From NCBI GenBank assembly GCA_029224465.1, contig JAQXUQ010000017.1:1-64000 (forward strand): DNA of 64,000 nt, read 5' to 3'. The position numbers and the translations under genes are program-made. Below the pieces are notes generated by a model. It was not told the DNA's origin. It saw only the letters and a list, made by a program, of their open reading frames with translations, and did not search any database. Shown piece after piece: positions 59,471 to 64,000 of this stretch (position 1 is its first letter; every line of letters begins with the position of its first letter). Source of the stretch: Bacillota bacterium (GTDB lineage Bacteria > Bacillota > Clostridia > Lachnospirales > Lachnospiraceae).

Positions 59471-60943
59471 ATGGGTAAAGAGAGGGTTTCTGTTTCCGCC
59501 GATAATACGGACAGGCTTGTCACAACCAGCCTCTGGCGGATTATTTTATACAGCCTGCTCCCGGCTGCCGGCAATCTGTTCATGATTTTTTTCACCATGA
59601 ATACGTATATTGCCAACGGAGGCTTCGGCCTGTCAATGGCGCTTGCCGCTTCAATTGCTTCGGCCGCTCAGATCTGGGACGCCGTGACAGATCCTGTCAT
59701 TGCAGTCATCGTACCGAAGATTAACACCCGGTTCGGAGCCGCACGGCCGATTATGCTGACGGGTCTTATCATTACTGTATTCGCAACGTACAGTTCCGTC
59801 TTCCTGCTGCCGGGGACCGGTGCTGTTGGCTGGGTAATCTGCTATTTTGCTTATTTTCTCGGCCGTACCATCATGAATCAGGGTAAAAACATCGCTTCCA
59901 ACATCATCACAAAAGATCCGACCCAGCGGCCGCTGATCGGACGCTGTACGCAGATTTACACACTTGTGATCGCGGCTGCTCTTTCAGTGTACCGCTCCAA
60001 GATCCTGTTTCCGAAATACGGTTCCATCAGCTTCGAGCTGCTGCGGGAATTCGGTGTAACGGTGATGATCATCGGCACTGTTTTTGTTATTCTCGCCTGC
60101 ATCGCCATTTCAGAAGCGGACACACAGGAAAACATTGCGGCAAACTACCGTCCCGGCGTCAAGATCAATATCCTTGACATGTTCCGTATGTTCAAGGAAA
60201 ACCCGGCGTTCCTGACCTGCGTGATTTCGGATGGAACCGATAAGATGGCGAACGAAGTCACTTCGGCCTCGGTAGTTACGACAATGCTGTTCGGCATTCT
60301 GATCGGCAACTACAAGTTCACCGGCGATATCAGTATGATTACCGCTGCTGTCACAATTGTGCTGATCTTCTTCATTACCGGCGTTGCACGTAAGAAGGGA
60401 GCCGGTACGGCGTACCTGCGTTTCACAAAGCTTGCCTGCCTTGTGATCGTCGCGATGTTTGTGTTCATGCTGACCGGCGCTTACAGATCTGTCAGCGTCA
60501 AAATCGTACCGACCGTAATCTTCATTATCCTGTACGCGCTCTTAAGCGCGGCGAAATCCACAACATCAGCCTGCATGGTTACGATGTATCAGGATGTTGC
60601 GGACTATCAGTTCTACCTGACAGGAAAGTATATGCCGGGCCTTGTCGTCGCAACGATCACGATGTCCGGAAAGCTTGTCAAAGCCTTAGGTGATCTCCTG
60701 ATCGCCGCGTTTCTTGCGCTGATCGGATATACAACGACGACACCGCAGCCGAACGATCCGGAAACGCCGGCAATCTTCTGGGTCACCATGGTCATGTGGC
60801 TCGGCATGATGCTGCTTGGCTGGGGAGCATCTATTATCGCAATGAAGTGGTATCCTCTGGATAACGACAAAATGAGAGAAATCCAGATCGCCAATAAAAA
60901 GAAGCGGGCGGAAAACGAAGCCCTGAAGAAAGAAGGAGACTGA
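59471..60943 (+). CDS. GPH-family sugar symporter
   Basis: A 490-residue transporter of the glycoside-pentoside-hexuronide family with about twelve membrane segments. Family regions are AQIWDAVTDPVIAVIVPKIN and the loop NTRFGAARPIML. Start ATG 59471 follows GAGAGGATATCA. It begins an operon with a D-2-hydroxyacid dehydrogenase (3 bp gap) and an FAD-dependent oxidoreductase. The cargo is unknown; with two oxidoreductases and no hydrolase, it may be a glycoside or sugar acid that is oxidised rather than hydrolysed. Confidence 0.9.
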   Translation: MGKERVSVSADNTDRLVTTSLWRIILYSLLPAAGNLFMIFFTMNTYIANGGFGLSMALAASIASAAQIWDAVTDPVIAVIVPKINTRFGAARPIMLTGLIITVFATYSSVFLLPGTGAVGWVICYFAYFLGRTIMNQGKNIASNIITKDPTQRPLIGRCTQIYTLVIAAALSVYRSKILFPKYGSISFELLREFGVTVMIIGTVFVILACIAISEADTQENIAANYRPGVKINILDMFRMFKENPAFLTCVISDGTDKMANEVTSASVVTTMLFGILIGNYKFTGDISMITAAVTIVLIFFITGVARKKGAGTAYLRFTKLACLVIVAMFVFMLTGAYRSVSVKIVPTVIFIILYALLSAAKSTTSACMVTMYQDVADYQFYLTGKYMPGLVVATITMSGKLVKALGDLLIAAFLALIGYTTTTPQPNDPETPAIFWVTMVMWLGMMLLGWGASIIAMKWYPLDNDKMREIQIANKKKRAENEALKKEGD

Positions 60944-60945
60944 TT

Positions 60946-61893
60946 ATGAAAGTAGCTGTAATGGAAAGTCTTGGCATTTCAAATGAAGAGCTTAAATCTC
61001 TGGAAGCTCCGTTTGAGCAGCAGGGAACCGAGTTCTGCCACTATGACAAAACAACCGATGTGCAGACCCTGATCGGAGAGGCAAAGGATGCGGACGCGAT
61101 GATTCTCGCGAACATGCCGATGCCCGCCGAAGTCATCCGCTCCTGCCCGAAGCTGAAATTTATCGATATTGCCTTCACCGGCGTGGATCATGTCGGTCTT
61201 GACGCCGCAAAGGAACGCGGCATTGCAGCAAGCAACGCGTCCGGATATTCGAATGAAGCGGTATCGGAACTGGTGATCGGCATGGTGCTTGGCATGGCGA
61301 GAAATCTGCGCGCCGTCGAAGACCGCTGCCGCAAGGGCGGTACGAAGGACGGCCTTGTCGGATGGGAAGTCAAGGGAAAAACAGTCGGCATCATCGGACT
61401 TGGCAAAATCGGCAGCAGAACAGCGGAGCTGTTTCATGTGCTGGGCGCGGATGTTTTGGCGCAGAGCAGAAGTCATCATACGGATGCGCCGGATTATGTC
61501 ACACAGGTTGATCAGGAAGAGCTTCTTCGCCGCTCCGATATTGTTGTTCTTCACTGTCCGCTCAACGATTCGACGCGGGGCATGATCGGGGCAAAACAGC
61601 TCTCGATGATGAAGCCCTCCGCCATCCTTGTAAATGCGGCGAGAGGACCGGTCGTGAATGAGAAGGAACTGGCGGCTGCGCTGCGGGACGGCGTTATCGC
61701 AGGCGCGTGCCTTGACGTATTCGATAAGGAGCCTCCGCTTGCGGAAGACAGTGAGATCCTGCAGGCGCCGAATACGCTCGTGACGCCGCATGTTGCGTTC
61801 GCCACAAAAGAGTCCATGTCGCTGCGGGCAAAGATTGTTTTCGATAACCTGAAAGCATGGATGGACGGCAGCCGGATCAATGTGATCCTTTGA
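60946..61893 (+). CDS. D-2-hydroxyacid dehydrogenase family protein
   Basis: A 315-residue NAD-dependent enzyme interconverting a 2-hydroxy acid and a 2-keto acid. The NAD site is TVGIIGLGKIGSRTAELFHV. The catalytic Arg is in VNAARGPVVNEKEL, the Glu in DVFDKEPPL and the His in TPHVAFATKES. The catalytic Arg-Glu-His set is complete. The substrate cannot be read off; relatives include glyoxylate, hydroxypyruvate and phosphoglycerate dehydrogenases. No ACT domain is present, so serine biosynthesis is unlikely. It lies 3 bp after the GPH gene and 11 bp before the FAD oxidoreductase. Confidence 0.92.
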   Translation: MKVAVMESLGISNEELKSLEAPFEQQGTEFCHYDKTTDVQTLIGEAKDADAMILANMPMPAEVIRSCPKLKFIDIAFTGVDHVGLDAAKERGIAASNASGYSNEAVSELVIGMVLGMARNLRAVEDRCRKGGTKDGLVGWEVKGKTVGIIGLGKIGSRTAELFHVLGADVLAQSRSHHTDAPDYVTQVDQEELLRRSDIVVLHCPLNDSTRGMIGAKQLSMMKPSAILVNAARGPVVNEKELAAALRDGVIAGACLDVFDKEPPLAEDSEILQAPNTLVTPHVAFATKESMSLRAKIVFDNLKAWMDGSRINVIL

Positions 61894-61903
61894 GAGGACC
61901 GGC

Positions 61904-63322
61904 ATGGCAAGAGGAAAATCTGAGATGACAGATACGCAGTTTATGGTCGAGCCGGAGCGGAAGGTTCCATGCAGAGACTGTGATGTTTTGGTTGTCGGCG
62001 CGGGAACGGCAGGCTGCATTGCGGCAATTGCGGCTGCGCGTGCGGGAGCGGACGTTATCCTTGTGGAAAAGCTTCCGGTTCCCGGCGGCACCTATACGAA
62101 CGGCGGCATCGGCGCGAACAGCTTCTACGCGATGGCGTCGGAAGGACTGCCGGCAAAACGTACGGTGGGCGGGATTCCGTATGAGCTGAATCAAAGGCTT
62201 GTCGAAGCCGGCGGCGGGACAGGATATATTCCTTCGCCGAAAGACCCGCACCATTCGCCGTACCGCTTCATGGCAGATCATGAAATATATAAAGGCGTCG
62301 TGAGCGAAATGCTCATGGAAAGCGGCGTCACGGTATTTCTGCAGACATTTTTCTGTGGTGTGATCAAGGAGGGCAGCAGGATAACAGCCGCTCTTATCGA
62401 GAACAAGGACGGACGCTTCGCGGTCCGCGCAAAACAGTATATTGACGCCTCCGGAGACGGAGACGTCGCGCGGGCGGCGGGACTGCAGCAGATCGGGCTC
62501 TGGCAGGATTATCATAAGGTCACAGGCGCACCGACAGGGCTTGTCTTCGGTATGGGCGGCGTCGATACGGAGCGGATGCTGAAAGAAAATCCCAGAGGCG
62601 TTGTGAAGCTGAGCGGGGCGGAAACAGGGATTCCCGGTGTTGTCTCCGAACAGTATGCTTTTACGACAATGATGGATCCGGATGCCTACAAGCCGGTTGT
62701 CGATCTGAAGCTGCGCGGATTTACAAGTATGTCGTCGATTCATAAAGGGGAGATGACCTATATCAACAATTCCAAAGGCGTGGACTGCGACGGCAGCCGC
62801 GCGGATGAACAGAGCCGCGCGGAGCTGGAGATGCGGGTCAGGATCATGAAATTTGCTGCTGCTCTGCGGGAGTGTGTACCCGGCTTTGAGGACGCTTACA
62901 TGTCGTGGGCATCGGTGCAGCTGGGTGTGCGCGCAAGCCGCGTAACGGTCTGCGACAAGATGCTGACGCAGGAAGAAATTTCAAACGCGGCGCGATTTGA
63001 CGATGAGATCGGCCTGTTCGGTTTCCATGACCTTTATAAGAAAGAGAATCCCGAATGTGAAATCAAGGCACCCGGCTTCTACGGCTTCCCTTACAGGATG
63101 CTGCTGCCGGTCGGCTGTGACAATCTCTTCATGGCGGGGCGGTGCGTTACAAAGGATCTGAAAGCGCATATGTCAACCCGCAATGTGCCTGGCTGTCAGG
63201 TGATGGGACAGGGGGCCGGCGCGGCGGCAGCGCTCTGCGCGGCTTCCGGGTGCACGACACGGGAGCTGCCGTACCGGGAACTCCGGAAGGTGCTGCTTGC
63301 GCAGGATGTGATATTGGATTAA
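61904..63322 (+). CDS. FAD-dependent oxidoreductase (PF12831-like)
   Basis: A 472-residue flavoprotein. After about 25 polar residues the FAD-binding Rossmann motif CDVLVVGAGTAGCIAAIAAA appears, then the acidic VEKLP at the strand end. The segment KQYIDASGDGDVARAAGLQ is the typical second FAD contact, and FMAGRCVTKDLKAHMSTRNV near the C-terminus completes the site. FAD_oxidored (PF12831) proteins are broad in substrate and often occur in glycoside or sugar-acid clusters without known activity. A four-residue GGTYTNGG loop near the isoalloxazine site is conserved. It is the last gene of the GPH operon; its start follows GAGAGGACC. Confidence 0.88.
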   Translation: MARGKSEMTDTQFMVEPERKVPCRDCDVLVVGAGTAGCIAAIAAARAGADVILVEKLPVPGGTYTNGGIGANSFYAMASEGLPAKRTVGGIPYELNQRLVEAGGGTGYIPSPKDPHHSPYRFMADHEIYKGVVSEMLMESGVTVFLQTFFCGVIKEGSRITAALIENKDGRFAVRAKQYIDASGDGDVARAAGLQQIGLWQDYHKVTGAPTGLVFGMGGVDTERMLKENPRGVVKLSGAETGIPGVVSEQYAFTTMMDPDAYKPVVDLKLRGFTSMSSIHKGEMTYINNSKGVDCDGSRADEQSRAELEMRVRIMKFAAALRECVPGFEDAYMSWASVQLGVRASRVTVCDKMLTQEEISNAARFDDEIGLFGFHDLYKKENPECEIKAPGFYGFPYRMLLPVGCDNLFMAGRCVTKDLKAHMSTRNVPGCQVMGQGAGAAAALCAASGCTTRELPYRELRKVLLAQDVILD

Positions 63323-63648
63323 GCGGGCGTCGCGGCGGCTGGGCTGCGGACTGTGGCCGGGCGGGCGCGGCGGCTGCGGGGCGGATTTTTTCGGCGGCCA
63401 GGGCTTGCGGCCTGCTGGCGCGGCGGCACGCGGCGCCGTCAATGCAATACGGCGCGCCCGGCCCGTATTGCATGAAAATTTCAGTACAAAATAAAGGCGC
63501 GGAGCCATATTGCATGAAAAACGTCGATTTCTATGCAATAGGCAGCGCGCCTTGAAATTTGTCTTGGATTTCTCATGCAATCAGCGGAGCTGCCGCGGTA
63601 TTGCATGAAGTCCGGGGGCAGGTGATGTGCCGGCGGGTTGATCTTACC
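63323..63648. repeat. GC-rich intergenic region with a periodic hairpin array
   Basis: This 326-bp gap has no credible gene. Its first 110 bp are very G+C-rich. From 63442 on, the 7-mer ATGCAAT or its complement ATTGCAT occurs six times, at 63442, 63467, 63509, 63533, 63575 and 63600. These form three hairpins: 63442-63473 (11-bp perfect stem ATGCAATACGG), 63509-63539 and 63575-63606 (7-bp stems). The hairpins repeat every 66-67 bp, with steps of 25, 42, 24, 42 and 25 bp between the 7-mers. Orientation alternates between hairpins. The neighbouring consensus TATTGCATGAAA appears three times. This looks like a dispersed palindromic repeat family of the REP type. Confidence 0.8.
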
Positions 63649-64000
63649 TTACTCCTCCAGCTTACCAAACCACGACTCAACCAGATACAACGGAATATTG
63701 ATCAGCCTGTCTTCTTTCCGGTACCCGGACATGGAGAGCCGGAGTCCAATGACTTCGGGGTGTTTATCAAGGATTGTTTTCAGACTTTTGGCATTCAGAT
63801 TTTCTTCCGCTTTAACTTCAATCGCATATACATTTCCTGACTGATAGACAAAGTCGAGTTCCATTCGGGAGTCGCTCCGGGAATAATAGTGAAGCTTATT
63901 GTGCAGCGTTGCAATCAGCTGCTGCGCAACATACTGTTCGGTAAAAGCTCCTTTGTACTCCACAAATCCGGTGTTTCCGGTCAGAATATCAGCAGGATCA
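63649..64000 (-). CDS. DUF4143 domain protein, C-terminal part (partial)
   Basis: About 117 codons run from the right edge to the stop at 63649 on the minus strand. The segment FTEQYVAQQLIATLHNKLHY with SRSDSRMELDFVYQSGNVYA and IEVKAEENLNAKSLKTILDK is typical of DUF4143, the PD-(D/E)XK-like C-terminal domain of a group of AAA-type ATPases with an unknown role. The ORF continues upstream without a start; the N-terminal ATPase domain would lie beyond the window. The gene faces the hairpin array. Confidence 0.85.
   Translation of the reverse strand, partial: DPADILTGNTGFVEYKGAFTEQYVAQQLIATLHNKLHYYSRSDSRMELDFVYQSGNVYAIEVKAEENLNAKSLKTILDKHPEVIGLRLSMSGYRKEDRLINIPLYLVESWFGKLEE

Noticed and set aside
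63142-63555. Frames through the GC-rich end of the FAD gene and the hairpin array
   Set aside because: They are low-complexity (Ala, Gly, Arg, Pro) and arise from the GC-rich intergenic DNA and repeats.
63442-63606. CRISPR array
   Set aside because: The repeated unit is only 7-12 bp, occurs in both orientations and forms hairpins; there are no constant repeats with spacers and no cas genes.

Overview
The window looks like chromosomal DNA from a gut-type clostridium (Bacillota; a Lachnospiraceae-like organism is my best guess). This is inferred from gene content, not from a marker gene. The evidence is roughly balanced base composition, strong AGGAGG-type ribosome binding sites, sigma-A-like promoters, ABC sugar importers with lipoprotein binding proteins, many AraC/LacI/TetR/CdaR regulators, GPH-family sugar symporters and cytoplasmic glycoside hydrolases. 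No rRNA, tRNA, CRISPR array, transposase or phage gene was seen.

Layout. 1-3016: end of a flavodoxin-like gene, then an arsenic-type operon (ArsR, ArsP-like permease, small thioredoxin, Acr3). 3183-12945: housekeeping and accessory genes: a Schlafen/AlbA_2-type regulator with its own promoter, a PsiE-like membrane protein, a three-gene signalling operon whose histidine kinase is split by an in-frame TAG, an Ogt-type DNA repair protein, a DUF1622 protein, a MATE pump and an alpha-hydroxy-acid oxidase. 13087-19167: a LacI-controlled maltodextrin operon (LacI, GH13, binding protein, two permeases) with twin operators around a leader hairpin. 19317-24141: an AraC regulator divergent from rhaA-rhaD-rhaB. 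24142-36107: a histidine-kinase remnant, then an AraC regulator divergent from a GPH transporter, GH2, TIM-barrel protein, GH78 alpha-L-rhamnosidase, GH43 and GH1. This reads as a system that imports rhamnosylated glycosides whole, dismantles them in the cytoplasm and passes rhamnose to RhaADB. 36128-37399: a DUF134-NifX fusion and a C_GCAxxG_C_C protein behind a consensus promoter carrying two identical palindromes. 37420-44480: a TetR gene, a GH3 fragment, and a CdaR regulator divergent from a GPH transporter, an unusual glycosidase-like protein and a GarR-like dehydrogenase. 44556-51850: an alpha-galactoside operon (binding protein, two permeases, GH36, YczE-like membrane protein) with a divergent AraC regulator. 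51882-59176: a TetR gene divergent from membrane proteins, an ABC exporter, a glycosyltransferase and several proteins of unknown function. 59471-63322: a GPH transporter, a D-2-hydroxyacid dehydrogenase and an FAD oxidoreductase in one operon. 63323-64000: a GC-rich intergenic array of three ATGCAAT/ATTGCAT hairpins spaced 66-67 bp apart, then the end of a DUF4143 gene.

Overall the region is a carbohydrate-acquisition neighbourhood of five or six separately regulated import-and-cleave modules, with two decayed gene fragments lying next to regulator genes.
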